A stretch of DNA of 64,000 bases, taken from positions 1,550,001-1,614,000 of the forward strand of contig CBDFHH010000005.1 in the NCBI GenBank assembly GCA_965247665.1, written 5' to 3'. The translations under genes were made by a program, and so were the position numbers. Numbering within the stretch: the stretch's first letter is position 1; every line of letters begins with the position of its first letter. This DNA is from CAUZWH01 sp965247665 (lineage in GTDB: Bacteria > Pseudomonadota > Alphaproteobacteria > SHVV01). Below are positions 7,978 through 17,645 of this stretch, piece after piece. A model generated the notes under the pieces. It made no database searches, was not told the DNA's origin, and saw only the letters and a program-made list of their open reading frames with translations.

Positions 7978-10637
7978 ACGGAACTTTCGTCAATATCGGT
8001 GAACGCACCAACGTCGCCGGATCGGCGAAATTCAAGAAACTGATCATGGCCGACGACTTCGAAAGAGCGCTCGCTGTCGCCCGGCAACAGGTCGAGAACG
8101 GCGCGCAGATCATCGACGTCAACATGGACGACGCGATGCTCGACGCGGAAGTCGCGATGGTCCGGTTTCTCAACCTTGTCGCCTCTGAGCCAGACATCAG
8201 CCGGGTGCCGGTGATGATCGACTCTTCGAAATGGTCGGTCATCGAAGCCGGGCTGAAATGTGTCCAGGGCAAATCGATCGTCAACTCGATCAGCCTTAAA
8301 GAAGGTGAGGAGGATTTCCTGCGCCAGGCCGGTCTCGTGCGGCGCTACGGTGCGGCCGTCGTCGTTATGGCTTTCGACGAACAGGGCCAAGCCGATACCG
8401 CGGATCGAAAACTCGAGATCTGCGCCAGGTCCTACCGGCTGCTGACCGAAACGGTAGCAATGCCGGCCGAGGATATCATCTTCGATCCGAATATCTTCGC
8501 GGTTGCGACGGGTATCGAAGCGCACAACGGCTATGCCGTCGCCTTCTTCGAGGCGACGCGGAGGATCAAGGTGGAGTTACCCGGCGCGCACGTTTCCGGC
8601 GGCCTTTCAAACGTTTCCTTCTCGTTCCGCGGCAACAATCGGGTTCGCGAAGCGATGCATTCCGTATTCCTCTACCATGCGGTGGCCGCGGGAATGGATA
8701 TGGGGATCGTCAATGCGGGCCAACTCGCAATCTACGAGGACATCCCCGAGGAACTGCGCGGCGCTGTGGAAGACGTCATTCTCAACCGCGATCCGGCGGC
8801 GACCGACCGCTTGCTTGTCCTTGCCGACGCCTATCGCGGCGGAACGAAGGCAGCCCAAGTCGATCAAGCGTGGCGCGAGGGCGACGTTCAGGCACGTCTG
8901 ACTCACGCGCTGGTCAACGGTATCGACGACTACATCGTCGAAGATACCGAAGAGGCGCGCCAGAGCGCGGCTCGACCGCTCGCCGTAATCGAAGGTCCTC
9001 TGATGGCCGGTATGAACGTGGTCGGCGACCTGTTCGGATCAGGCAAGATGTTCCTGCCGCAGGTGGTGAAGAGCGCCCGCGTCATGAAAAAGGCGGTCGC
9101 CTATCTGCTGCCCTACATGGAGCAGGAGGATGGGGGCAGGCGGCAGAGCAAGGGTAAGGTGCTGCTGGCGACGGTAAAGGGTGACGTTCACGATATCGGC
9201 AAGAGCATCGTCGGGGTGGTGCTGCAGTGCAACAACTACGAAATTATCGATCTCGGCGTCATGGTCCCGTGCGCAAAAATCCTCGCAACCGCCCGTTCCG
9301 AATCCGTCGATATCATCGGATTGTCCGGTCTGATTACGCCGAGCCTCGAAGAGATGTGTTACGTCGCACAAGAGATGGATCGACTGGAATTTGATTTGCC
9401 TCTCCTCATCGGCGGCGCAACCACGAGCAAAGCCCACACGGCAGTCAAGATCTCACCCAATTATTCGGGGCCGTTGGTCTATGTCGCGGACGCCTCCCGC
9501 GCCGTTGGCGTTGCCGCCACGCTCAGCTCCGACCGCAGAGACGACTACGCCATCGAGACACGAGAGGATTATCGACGCGTGCGCGAGGCCCATCTGCGTC
9601 AACAAGCGGAACGCCGCCAACTCACGCTCGACAAGGCACGCGCCAATCGCGTACCGATCGATTGGACCAGGTTTACACCGACCGCGCCAAGCCGGATCGG
9701 GCTCATCGAGTTCGACGATTATTCGTTCGCAGATGTGGTTTCGCACATCGACTGGCGACCCTTTTTTGCCGCTTGGGAACTTTATGGTCGATTTCCGGAC
9801 ATCCTCGGCGACGACAAGGTGGGTGCGGTCGCTCGCAATCTTCACGCCGACGCGTTGGCCATGCTTGATCGCCTGATCGAGGATCGGTGGACCACACTGC
9901 GCGCCGTGGTCGGATTCTGGCCCGCGAACAGCGTCGAACACGACGATATCGAGCTCTACGAAGACGAAGGTCGCGGAACGGTACGTGCGGTGATCCACAC
10001 CCTACGCCAGCAGATGATGCGAACCGACACGCGACGGCCCAACCACGCGCTGGCAGATTTCATCGCGCCCAAAGACAGCGGGGTTACCGACTATATCGGC
10101 GCGTTCGTGGTTACCGCGGGGCGCGGATTGGAGCGTAAGGCGGAAGAATACGAAGCGCAGAACGACGACTACAACGCGATTCTCCTCAAGGCTCTGGGCG
10201 ACCGCCTCGCGGAGGCCTTCGCTGAGCATATGCACAAACGCGTTCGACGCGAGTTGTGGGGCTACAGCAAGGACGAAAACCTGACCAACGAGGAGCTGAT
10301 CGCGGAGAAGTACCGGGGTATTCGACCGGCACCGGGGTATCCCGCCTGCCCTGACCACAGCGAGAAGCAAATCCTGTTCGACTTGCTCGAAGCGCGCGAG
10401 CGCTTGGACATCTCACTGACCGAGAGTTTCGCGATGTCGCCCATGGCGTCGGTTTGCGGCATCTACTTCTCTTATCCCGATAGCGGCTATTTTGGCTTGG
10501 GCCGCATCTCCAAGGATCAGGTGACGGATTATGCGCGCCGCAAGGGCTTGACGGTCGGCGACGCTGAGCGATGGCTGGCGCCAAATCTGAGCTACGACCC
10601 CGCGGAAGCTGCGGCAGGTACCGCGGACGCCGCTTGA
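7974..10637 (+). CDS. metH: methionine synthase, folate/cobalamin/activation part of a split MetH
   Basis: 887 residues from the ATG at 7974 (MNGTFVNIGERTNVAGSAKF), which overlaps the preceding stop. Domain order: pterin-binding domain (about 1-270, GERTNVAGS, QIIDVNMDDAM, PVMIDSSKW), cobalamin cap helices (about 300-395), B12-binding Rossmann domain with the axial histidine in KGDVHDIGKSIVG near residue 406, and the C-terminal SAM-binding activation domain (DWRPFFAAWELYG to SYPDSGYFGLGRISKDQV). It transfers methyl from methyl-THF via cobalamin to homocysteine held by the partner protein. Together with that partner it matches one full-length MetH. Last gene of the operon. Confidence 0.96.
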   Translation: MNGTFVNIGERTNVAGSAKFKKLIMADDFERALAVARQQVENGAQIIDVNMDDAMLDAEVAMVRFLNLVASEPDISRVPVMIDSSKWSVIEAGLKCVQGKSIVNSISLKEGEEDFLRQAGLVRRYGAAVVVMAFDEQGQADTADRKLEICARSYRLLTETVAMPAEDIIFDPNIFAVATGIEAHNGYAVAFFEATRRIKVELPGAHVSGGLSNVSFSFRGNNRVREAMHSVFLYHAVAAGMDMGIVNAGQLAIYEDIPEELRGAVEDVILNRDPAATDRLLVLADAYRGGTKAAQVDQAWREGDVQARLTHALVNGIDDYIVEDTEEARQSAARPLAVIEGPLMAGMNVVGDLFGSGKMFLPQVVKSARVMKKAVAYLLPYMEQEDGGRRQSKGKVLLATVKGDVHDIGKSIVGVVLQCNNYEIIDLGVMVPCAKILATARSESVDIIGLSGLITPSLEEMCYVAQEMDRLEFDLPLLIGGATTSKAHTAVKISPNYSGPLVYVADASRAVGVAATLSSDRRDDYAIETREDYRRVREAHLRQQAERRQLTLDKARANRVPIDWTRFTPTAPSRIGLIEFDDYSFADVVSHIDWRPFFAAWELYGRFPDILGDDKVGAVARNLHADALAMLDRLIEDRWTTLRAVVGFWPANSVEHDDIELYEDEGRGTVRAVIHTLRQQMMRTDTRRPNHALADFIAPKDSGVTDYIGAFVVTAGRGLERKAEEYEAQNDDYNAILLKALGDRLAEAFAEHMHKRVRRELWGYSKDENLTNEELIAEKYRGIRPAPGYPACPDHSEKQILFDLLEARERLDISLTESFAMSPMASVCGIYFSYPDSGYFGLGRISKDQVTDYARRKGLTVGDAERWLAPNLSYDPAEAAAGTADAA

Positions 10638-10659
10638 CGGCCGGCCCAACGCCCGGCCG
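10638..10659. terminator. inverted repeat between convergent metH and SDR genes
   Basis: CGGCCGG at 10638-10644 pairs perfectly with CCGGCCG at 10653-10659 around an 8-base loop, starting at the base after the metH stop. No U-tract follows on either strand, so intrinsic termination would be weak. Its place between convergent genes is the reason for the call. Confidence 0.4.
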
Positions 10660-10677
10660 AGCCGCCTGAACGGACGA

Positions 10678-11412
10678 TCACGGAGGAAGCTCTTCCCCGT
10701 TCCAGCGATAGAGGTTGCCGCTATCCGCCAAGGTCAGGCGGTCGATCAGGCCGCGCATCCCGCGAATGCTCTCGACCGGGTCGAGGAGGATATCTTCGGT
10801 GTCTCCGGGGTCGAGGTCGGCACGCCCCATTTCCGTGTTGGCCCAGCCGGGATTGATCGACACGACGGTAATTCCCTGGTCCCTGAGGTAGCCGGCCATG
10901 CTTTTTGCCAGCACGTTGATACCCGCCTTGGTGGTGCGGTAGACGTGCTTTTCGTCACCCCATACCAGAGGACCGCCGCCGGGCGTCGACACGCTCGACA
11001 GCGTGCTCGACATCGTCAGAATGATCTTCCGGTTGGACCGCGCGACGTGCGGGGTGAACGCCTCGCACATCTTGCAGGTGCTGAGCAGATTGGCCTGAAT
11101 GGTTGACATCCAGCCCTCATAGTCGGTCTTACCCCACGGACTGCGGTCCGGAAGAGTCCCCGCATTGTTGTTCAGGACGTCGATCGCCTCGTCATTAAGT
11201 TCATCGGCAAAGGCTTCGACCGCGGCGTGATCGGTGATGTCAAGCCTGTGTACGGTGATTCGTCCGTCCGAAGCGCTCGCCAGCCGGTTGAGTTCATCGG
11301 CCTTGTCCGGGTTGCGAGCCGTGGCGAGTATCCGCCAACCCACTTCGCCGAGTTGACGCACCCATTCGAGCCCGAGCCCGCGGTTGGCGCCCGTAATGAG
11401 CATCGAATCCAT
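10678..11412 (-). CDS. short-chain dehydrogenase/reductase (SDR)
   Basis: 244-residue classical SDR oxidoreductase. The N-terminal dinucleotide motif TGANRGLGLE is at residues 7-16, an NNAG loop follows at 82-85, and the catalytic Tyr158-x-x-x-Lys162 occurs in HVYRTTKAGINVL with the serines of TMSSTLSSV upstream. PGWANTEMG after the active site resembles the C-factor/CsgA-like and sniffer-type carbonyl reductase groups. Substrate cannot be predicted. It is convergent with metH and about 190 bases downstream of the 5-oxoprolinase gene on the same strand; that gap shows no clear signal. Confidence 0.88.
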   Translation of the reverse strand: MDSMLITGANRGLGLEWVRQLGEVGWRILATARNPDKADELNRLASASDGRITVHRLDITDHAAVEAFADELNDEAIDVLNNNAGTLPDRSPWGKTDYEGWMSTIQANLLSTCKMCEAFTPHVARSNRKIILTMSSTLSSVSTPGGGPLVWGDEKHVYRTTKAGINVLAKSMAGYLRDQGITVVSINPGWANTEMGRADLDPGDTEDILLDPVESIRGMRGLIDRLTLADSGNLYRWNGEELPP

Positions 11413-11602
11413 GGCTTTCCTACCTTACCTGCCGACTGCGGCCGGTTCGCCGGCTACGATACGCAATGGCCCGTAGCCTTACCAGGGCGGCGTGACCCAT
11501 CCCGCTGCGGCAGCTTGCAGCTCTCCCCAATCGTCGGTGTCTCAGCGAGGTTGCCCACGCCGCGCGTATTGTCGATGGGGTCGGCGAGATTTCGTCGTCC
11601 GA

Positions 11603-14600
11603 TTATTCGGCGACCCGTTGGTTGGCGGTAGCTCCGAAACCGCCGCCGCCCGGCGTTTCGATGACGAACAGGTCGCCGCGGTTCATCTCTGTCTGATCGG
11701 TGCCGGAGAGCTCCGTAATCGATCCGTCGCTGCGCTCCACGAAGTTGTGTCCGAGTGCGCCGGGCGCACCGTCCGCAGCCCCCGGCGGGGGCACCCTGCG
11801 GTGGCTCGAGAGGATCGCCGCGGTCATCGGTTCGAGGAAGCGGATCCGCCGTACCGTTCCGTCGCCGCCACGGGTGCTGCCGCGGCCGCCGGAGCCGCGA
11901 CGAATCGCGAAGCTGTCGAGCAGTACGGGGAAACGCCACTCCAGTATCTCGGGATCGGTGAGGCGGGAATTGGTCATGTGGGTGTGCACCGCGTCGGTAC
12001 CGTCAAAGTCGGGACCCGCGCCGGAACCTCCGCATACCGTCTCGTAGTATTGCCAACGATCGTTGCCGAACGTGAAGTTGTTCATGGTGCCCTGCGCTCC
12101 GGCCAATACGCCGAGCGCCCCGTACAGCGCGTCGGTGATCGCTTGACAGGTTTCGACATTCCCAGCCACCACCGCGGCCGGATAGTTGGGGCGCAGCATG
12201 AGGCCCGCCGGCACGATGATGTCGAGCGGCTTCATGCAACCTTCGTTAAGCGGGATGTCCTCGTCGACCAGAGTGCGGAAAACGTAGAGCACCGCCGCCT
12301 TGGTAACGGCGAGGGGTGCATTGAAATTGCCGGGATGCTGACGCGAGGTGCCGGTGAAATCGATCGTCGCCCGTTCGGCATCATGGTCGATCCGGATCTC
12401 GACATGGATCCGACTGCCGTCGTCCAGCGGATAAGTGCAAGCGCCGTCCTTGAGGACGCCGAGCACTCGACGCACACATCTCTCGGCGTTCTCCTGTACG
12501 TGGCGCATATACGCGTTGACGATGTCGAGACCGTACTCGGCGATAACCTTGCGAAGCTCCTGGATGCCCTTTTCGCAGGCCGCGATTTGCGCCTTGAGAT
12601 CGGCGATGTTCTGCTCGGGATTGCGGGCGGGGTAGCGGCCGGAGGTAAAGAGTTCGCGCACCTCCCGTTCGGCGAACGATCCACCACGGACGACGCGGAA
12701 GTTCTCGATGAGGACGCCTTCCTCGTCGATCACGGTGCTGCGCGGCGGCATGGAGCCGGGTGTGATACCGCCGATATCGGCGTGATGCCCGCGCGATCCG
12801 AGGTAGAAATGAACGGTGTGGCCGTCATCGTCGAAGACCGGGGTGATGACGGTGACGTCCGGAATGTGGGTTCCGCCATGGTAGGGCGCGTTCAATGCGT
12901 AGACGTCGCCCGGCTGCATGCCGTCCCTTTCGTCGCGGATGATCGTTTTCACGCTTTCGCTCATGGACCCGAGGTGCACGGGCATATGCGGGGCGTTGGC
13001 GATCAATTCACCATCGGCATTGAACAAGGCGCAGGAAAAATCGAGGCGTTCCTTGATGTTGACGGAGTGGGCGGTGTTTTCCAGCACCGTGCCCATCTGC
13101 TCGGCAATCGACATGAAGAGATTGTTGAAAATTTCGAGCATGATCGGATCGACGCTGGTGGACACGTCACGGCCGGCGGCACGCGCGCCGACGCGTTCAA
13201 GGATAAGATCGCCGGCCGCGGAAAGTGCGGCGCTCCAGCCGGGTTCGACGACGTTGGTGCCGTGGGGTTCGACAATGATCGCGGGCCCCGCGATCTTCGT
13301 TCCGGGCTTCATCCGCCGGCGCTCGGCAATCACCGCCTCGTGGTGAGCGCCGTCGGTGAAGAGGTTGGTAACATCGATCACCGCTTCCCCCTCCGCAATC
13401 GGACCGCGCTCGGCGATGGGAATGCGGGCATCGCCGGCACCACCCGTCGCTTCCGCGGAGACCATGCTTACCAGGAGTGATTTTTCCGGCGAGATGAAGC
13501 CATAGCGATCGAGATGGGCCGCTTCGAACGCTGCGATCATCTCTCGATTCGGACCATGGTCGACGATCAAGGCGGTGTCCGACCCCTCGTAACGGAGATG
13601 AACGCGTCGTGCGATCCGGGCGTCGTCGCGGCTTACGCCTTGTTGCTCGATTTCGCTCAGGCAGGCGTCGACAAGGCCGTCGAAGGCCGCGCCGACGGTT
13701 GGCGCCGTATCCTTGTCGAGACGCACTTCGAGCGTGCGTTCCCGCATGACCGTGACATCGGCAAGGCCCATACCCAGTGCCGACAGAACGCCGGCATGGG
13801 GGTGGATGAGGATTCGCTTCATCGCCAGCGCGTCGGCAACACCGCAAGCATGCTGGCCGCCGGCGCCGCCGAAGCAGCAAAGCGTGTAGTTCGAGCTGTT
13901 GCGCCCGCGTTGGATCGATATCTTCTTTATCGCGTTCGCCATATTGTCGATGGCGATGGTAAGAAAACCCTCGGCGACTTGCTCGGGCTCGATGCGCCGG
14001 CCGGTCGCGGCTGTGACTTCCGTAGCGAGGGCGGCGAACTTCGTGACCACGATTTCGCGATCGAGCGGCTGATCGGCATCGGGTCCAAACACGCTGGGAA
14101 AGTAGTCCGGATTGAGCTTGCCGAGCATCACGTTGCAATCGGTCACCGTCAGCGGGCCTCCGCGCCGATAACAGGCCGGCCCGGGGTTGGCGCCCGCAGA
14201 GTCGGGGCCGACGCGAAAACGCTGGCCGTCGAAATGGAGTATCGAACCGCCACCTGCCGCTACGGTGTGGATCGCCATCATCGGTGCGCGCATCCGCACG
14301 CCGGCAACCTCGTTCTCGAAAGTCCGCTCGAACGCGCCGTCGTAATGCGACACGTCCGTCGACGTACCGCCCATGTCGAACCCGATGATCCGATCGAACC
14401 CGGCATGCGCCGCGGTTTTGACGGCGCCGACGACCCCGCCGGCAGGACCCGAGAGGATGGAGTCCTTGCCGCGAAACCGATAGGCGTCGGCGAGTCCGCC
14501 GTTCGACTGCATGAAGAACAGGCGGGTATCGGTAAACTCCCGGGCAACGCCGGATATGTAGCGGTCGAGAAGCGGCGAGACATAGGCGTCGACGACGGTC

Positions 14601-15226
14601 GTATCGCCGCGACCGATCAATTTGATCAGCGGACTGACCTGATGCGACGTCGCGATGTGGGAGAACCCGGCTTCGCGTGCGAGTTCGGCCAACTCCACCT
14701 CATGCATCGGATAGCGATATCCGTGCATCAGGACGATCGCGACGGAAGCGATACCGGCCGCGCGAGCGGCGCGAAGGTCGGCGAACGCACGCGCGCGGTC
14801 GATCCGCTTGAGCACTTCACCACCTGCGGTTACCCGGCAATCGATCTCGATCGCCCGCTCGTACAGCATGTCCGGAAGCCGGATGCAGCGCGCAAAGATA
14901 TCGGGGCGGTTTTGATAACCGATGCGAAGGGCGTCTGCGAAACCCTTGTTGATGACCAGAGCGGTGCGCTCGCCACCGCGCTCCAACAGCGCATTGGTGG
15001 CAACGGTGGTCCCCATTTTTACGGAATCGAGCTGGGCGCTCGGCACCTTTGCGCCGGGGTCGACCCCCAGGACATCGCGGATACCCTGCAGGGCGGCGTC
15101 GTCGTAATGTTCGGGCGCTTGCGAAAGCAGCTTGTGGGTGACCACTTCACCCTCGGGACTGAGCGCGACGATGTCGGTAAACGTACCGCCCCGATCGATC
15201 CAGAATTGCCAACCTGGTTCACTCAT
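11603..15226 (-). CDS. 5-oxoprolinase / hydantoinase (fused HyuA-HyuB)
   Basis: 1207-residue ATP-dependent amidohydrolase that fuses the HyuA half (residues about 1-680) and the HyuB half (about 695-1200), as in eukaryotic-type OplA 5-oxoprolinase, which opens 5-oxoproline to glutamate in the glutathione cycle. HyuA markers: FWIDRGGTFTDIVA at the N-terminus, KMGTTVATNALLER, SGPAGGVVGAV and GFDMGGTSTDVS (phosphate-binding loops of the actin-like ATPase fold), FGGAGGQHACGVADAL. HyuB markers: NIKERLDFSCALFNADGEL, NAPYHGGTHIPDVTVI, SRGHHADIGGITPGSMPP, CGGSGAGPDFDG and a C-terminal TPGGGGFG. Full length with no break. N-methylhydantoinase or acetone carboxylase-like activity is possible, but the single-chain fusion favours 5-oxoprolinase. 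Confidence 0.92.
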   Translation of the reverse strand: MSEPGWQFWIDRGGTFTDIVALSPEGEVVTHKLLSQAPEHYDDAALQGIRDVLGVDPGAKVPSAQLDSVKMGTTVATNALLERGGERTALVINKGFADALRIGYQNRPDIFARCIRLPDMLYERAIEIDCRVTAGGEVLKRIDRARAFADLRAARAAGIASVAIVLMHGYRYPMHEVELAELAREAGFSHIATSHQVSPLIKLIGRGDTTVVDAYVSPLLDRYISGVAREFTDTRLFFMQSNGGLADAYRFRGKDSILSGPAGGVVGAVKTAAHAGFDRIIGFDMGGTSTDVSHYDGAFERTFENEVAGVRMRAPMMAIHTVAAGGGSILHFDGQRFRVGPDSAGANPGPACYRRGGPLTVTDCNVMLGKLNPDYFPSVFGPDADQPLDREIVVTKFAALATEVTAATGRRIEPEQVAEGFLTIAIDNMANAIKKISIQRGRNSSNYTLCCFGGAGGQHACGVADALAMKRILIHPHAGVLSALGMGLADVTVMRERTLEVRLDKDTAPTVGAAFDGLVDACLSEIEQQGVSRDDARIARRVHLRYEGSDTALIVDHGPNREMIAAFEAAHLDRYGFISPEKSLLVSMVSAEATGGAGDARIPIAERGPIAEGEAVIDVTNLFTDGAHHEAVIAERRRMKPGTKIAGPAIIVEPHGTNVVEPGWSAALSAAGDLILERVGARAAGRDVSTSVDPIMLEIFNNLFMSIAEQMGTVLENTAHSVNIKERLDFSCALFNADGELIANAPHMPVHLGSMSESVKTIIRDERDGMQPGDVYALNAPYHGGTHIPDVTVITPVFDDDGHTVHFYLGSRGHHADIGGITPGSMPPRSTVIDEEGVLIENFRVVRGGSFAEREVRELFTSGRYPARNPEQNIADLKAQIAACEKGIQELRKVIAEYGLDIVNAYMRHVQENAERCVRRVLGVLKDGACTYPLDDGSRIHVEIRIDHDAERATIDFTGTSRQHPGNFNAPLAVTKAAVLYVFRTLVDEDIPLNEGCMKPLDIIVPAGLMLRPNYPAAVVAGNVETCQAITDALYGALGVLAGAQGTMNNFTFGNDRWQYYETVCGGSGAGPDFDGTDAVHTHMTNSRLTDPEILEWRFPVLLDSFAIRRGSGGRGSTRGGDGTVRRIRFLEPMTAAILSSHRRVPPPGAADGAPGALGHNFVERSDGSITELSGTDQTEMNRGDLFVIETPGGGGFGATANQRVAE

Positions 15227-15390
15227 GGGTCCTGCGATCGTGCCGCTCCCGAGACTCTCTCTGTACCATATGCAGAGCAGAGGCGCCGCGCGATCTCGGG
15301 GCCGTCCGGTAACTGGCGAATGGCGGTCGTGCGCGCTAGTTTGTCGGCCGAGCCTGCCGCGCTGTCGCGGCCGACATTTCGACGAACACG

Positions 15391-16143
15391 ATGAGCATCT
15401 GGGGAAAGATACTTGGGGGTGCCGCCGGTTTCGCCCTGGGCGGCCCGATCGGTGCGCTCATCGGGGGCGTGCTCGGGCATGCGGTCGACCGCATGCGAAT
15501 CGAGGAGAGCGCACCCGACGGCACGAAAGAGGAGAGCGCACCCGACGGCACGAAACAAGTGGCCTTTACGATCGGCGTGATCGTGCTCGGGGCCAAGATG
15601 GCAAAGGCCGACGGTGTGGTTACGCCGGACGAAGTGGTTGCTTTCAAGGAAGTATTCCAGATCCCACCGGAGGAAATGAAGAATGTCGGTCGCGTTTTCG
15701 ATCGAGCGCGCAAGGAGGCCGAAGGATATGAGCCCTATGCGCGGCAGATCGCCGGTCTGTTCAAGAACAACCCGGCGGTGCTGGAGGATCTCCTCGATGG
15801 GCTGTTTCATATCGCCAAGGCCGACAACATCATGCATCCCAAGGAGCTTGGGTATCTCGAGGCGGTAGCGACGATCTTTGGTTTCGCCGAGGCCGAGTGG
15901 TTGCGAATAAAGGAGGCTCATCTGGGTCCGGATCTTGCCGACCCCTACACCGTCCTCGGTGTCGCGCACGACGTCGGCGACGCCGAGCTCAAACAGGTGT
16001 ATCGCAGGCTGGTGCGCGAGCACCACCCGGATAGATTGATCGCCCAAGGAATGCCACAGGAATTCGTCGACGTTGCCAACGACAAGCTTGCCGCGATCAA
16101 TTCCGCCTACGAAAGAATCGCCAAGCAGCGTGGTTTGAACTGA
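15391..16143 (+). CDS. djlA: DjlA-type J-domain protein with TerB domain
   Basis: 250 residues. A Gly-rich hydrophobic N-terminus (ILGGAAGFALGGPIGALIGG, about 7-26) may be a membrane anchor or glycine-zipper. Residues about 60-170 form a TerB-like helical domain (IGVIVLGAKMAKADGVVTPDE, then DGLFHIAKADNIMHPKEL), and residues about 183-247 are a J domain with the HPD motif in REHHPDRLIAQGMP, so it should stimulate a DnaK-type ATPase. The arrangement is that of DjlA. An exact 27-base tandem duplication inserts nine residues after residue 38 (EESAPDGTK twice). It is divergent from the 5-oxoprolinase gene. Confidence 0.9.
   Translation: MSIWGKILGGAAGFALGGPIGALIGGVLGHAVDRMRIEESAPDGTKEESAPDGTKQVAFTIGVIVLGAKMAKADGVVTPDEVVAFKEVFQIPPEEMKNVGRVFDRARKEAEGYEPYARQIAGLFKNNPAVLEDLLDGLFHIAKADNIMHPKELGYLEAVATIFGFAEAEWLRIKEAHLGPDLADPYTVLGVAHDVGDAELKQVYRRLVREHHPDRLIAQGMPQEFVDVANDKLAAINSAYERIAKQRGLN
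15502..15555 (+). repeat. djlA: 27-bp exact tandem duplication inside djlA
   Basis: Two adjacent identical 27-base units (15502-15528 and 15529-15555), each encoding EESAPDGTK. The duplication keeps the frame and sits in the linker between the N-terminal hydrophobic segment and the TerB domain. Perfect identity including third positions implies recent slippage. Confidence 0.9.
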
Positions 16144-16178
16144 GCCGCAAGCGTGGCGACGCCGTCCGGCGCCGGCCC

Positions 16179-16919
16179 ATGGAGATAACGGACCTTCCCT
16201 CGGCCAACTTCGATCCTCGGCCCCACGGCCGAACCGTCGACATGCTCCTATTGCACTATACCGGCATGCCGAGCGCTGCGGCCGCGTTCGAACGTCTTTG
16301 TGACACGATCGCGAAAGTCAGCGTGCACTACGTGATCGACGAAGACGGAACGGTGTATCGCCTGGTGCGAGAAGATCATCGCGCGTGGCACGCCGGAGTT
16401 GCGAGCTGGGCCGGCGTAACCGACATCAACGCGAGATCGGTCGGAATCGAACTCGTCAACCCTGGTCACGAATGGGGCTACCGATCCTTCCCGGAAGCGC
16501 AGATGACATCGCTTGTCGACCTCGCCGGCGCAATCCTACGGCGATATCGGATCCCCTTACACCGGGTTCTTGCCCATTCCGACGTGGCGCCCGAGCGTCG
16601 CCGGGATCCCGGCGAGCTGCTCGACTGGCGCCAATTGGCGGCAAACGGAATCGGCATTGTGGCGAACCGCGCCGGTTCCGCGGTTGTGGCGACGCCGCTG
16701 GCGCGAGGTGATACGGGCCCGGGGGTACACGCGCTGCAAAGCAAACTCGCTTCGTTCGGCTATGGCGTGAACGTGAACGCCGAGTATGACGAGCGAACCG
16801 AAACGGTGGTGCGCGCGTTCCAGCGCCACTACAGACCCGCCGCGGTCGATGGCAAGGCCGACCGCGAGACGCTCGATGCGCTCGACGATTTGTTGAACCA
16901 AATCGCCGCCCTCGCTTGA
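16179..16919 (+). CDS. N-acetylmuramoyl-L-alanine amidase with peptidoglycan-binding domain
   Basis: 246 residues: amidase_2 (AmpD/AmiD fold, about 18-155) followed by a PG_binding_1 repeat (about 172-240, RGDTGPGVHALQSKLASFGY). Zinc ligands can be placed at the histidine of LLLHYTGM, the histidine of HRAWHAG/HYVIDE region and the AHSDVAPERRRDPG block that carries the last His and Asp. It cleaves the bond between muramic acid and the stem peptide. No signal peptide is obvious, so a cytoplasmic AmpD-like role in wall recycling is possible, although the PG-binding module argues for action on intact wall. The downstream rnpB promoter overlaps its stop codon. Confidence 0.92.
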   Translation: MEITDLPSANFDPRPHGRTVDMLLLHYTGMPSAAAAFERLCDTIAKVSVHYVIDEDGTVYRLVREDHRAWHAGVASWAGVTDINARSVGIELVNPGHEWGYRSFPEAQMTSLVDLAGAILRRYRIPLHRVLAHSDVAPERRRDPGELLDWRQLAANGIGIVANRAGSAVVATPLARGDTGPGVHALQSKLASFGYGVNVNAEYDERTETVVRAFQRHYRPAAVDGKADRETLDALDDLLNQIAALA

Positions 16920-16944
16920 CGTCGTTTGTCGACGGCTTGACTAT
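16916..16944 (+). promoter_or_regulatory. promoter of RNase P RNA
   Basis: TTGACG at 16916-16921, a 17-base spacer and GACTAT at 16939-16944 put the start point seven bases further, at 16951, which is exactly the first base of the predicted RNA. The -35 element overlaps the TGA stop of the amidase gene. Confidence 0.6.
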
Positions 16945-16950
16945 GCGGAT

Positions 16951-17340
<390 letters not shown>

Positions 17341-17513
17341 GGTTTTCTCACGGTTTTCGTATTATCACCAATAGAACATTTCATGAACAAAATATTGCCA
17401 CAATCCAACATAAGCATTGGTGTCGCTGGTGAAATCAACGCGCCAAATGCCCGCTTGACCGGCAAGTGTTGGTGAAAAATTTGGATCGACAAACTCTTCT
17501 AACTACATGGAAA

Positions 17514-17568
17514 CCCCGTGTTTTCCCGTTGACGACCATATAAACCCATGCTATCCCATAGTGTCCCA
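17514..17568 (-). promoter_or_regulatory. array of MraZ-type boxes with 10-bp period
   Basis: Read on the minus strand, TGGGA (17564-17568), TGGGA (17554-17558), TGGGT (17544-17548), a weak TGGTC (17534-17538), CGGGA (17524-17528) and CGGGG (17514-17518) begin every 10 bases. MraZ of E. coli binds TGGGN direct repeats with 5-base spacers upstream of its own gene, which is the same geometry. Three boxes are good and three degenerate. This predicts autorepression of the whole division cluster by MraZ. Confidence 0.75.
17529..17557 (+). promoter_or_regulatory. candidate dcw (mraZ) promoter
   Basis: TTGACG at 17529-17534, 17-base spacer, TATCCC at 17552-17557. The -35 is good and the -10 poor. 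Several MraZ-type boxes lie within it, which would explain repression by occlusion. The transcript would have a leader of about 80 bases before the mraZ ATG. Confidence 0.4.
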
Positions 17569-17645
17569 GATTGTGCTGCTGAAGTGCGATTTGTCGTCGC
17601 GCATGCGGGACGCGAGCAGGGTTGGTGGCTGTTTGGGGGAACGCG

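Larger units (their letters stand above)
17341..17645 (+). promoter_or_regulatory. rnpB-mraZ intergenic region, dcw control region
   Basis: 305 bases without a gene, locally AT-rich from about 17345 to 17420. It contains the periodic MraZ-type boxes and a candidate promoter, listed separately. No further structure was recognised. Confidence 0.5.

Noticed and set aside
11492..15394. Two very long open frames on the plus strand (662 and 626 codons) opposite the 5-oxoprolinase gene
   Set aside because: They mirror codon bias of the minus-strand gene in GC-rich DNA, show no domain, and the minus-strand protein is a complete known family.
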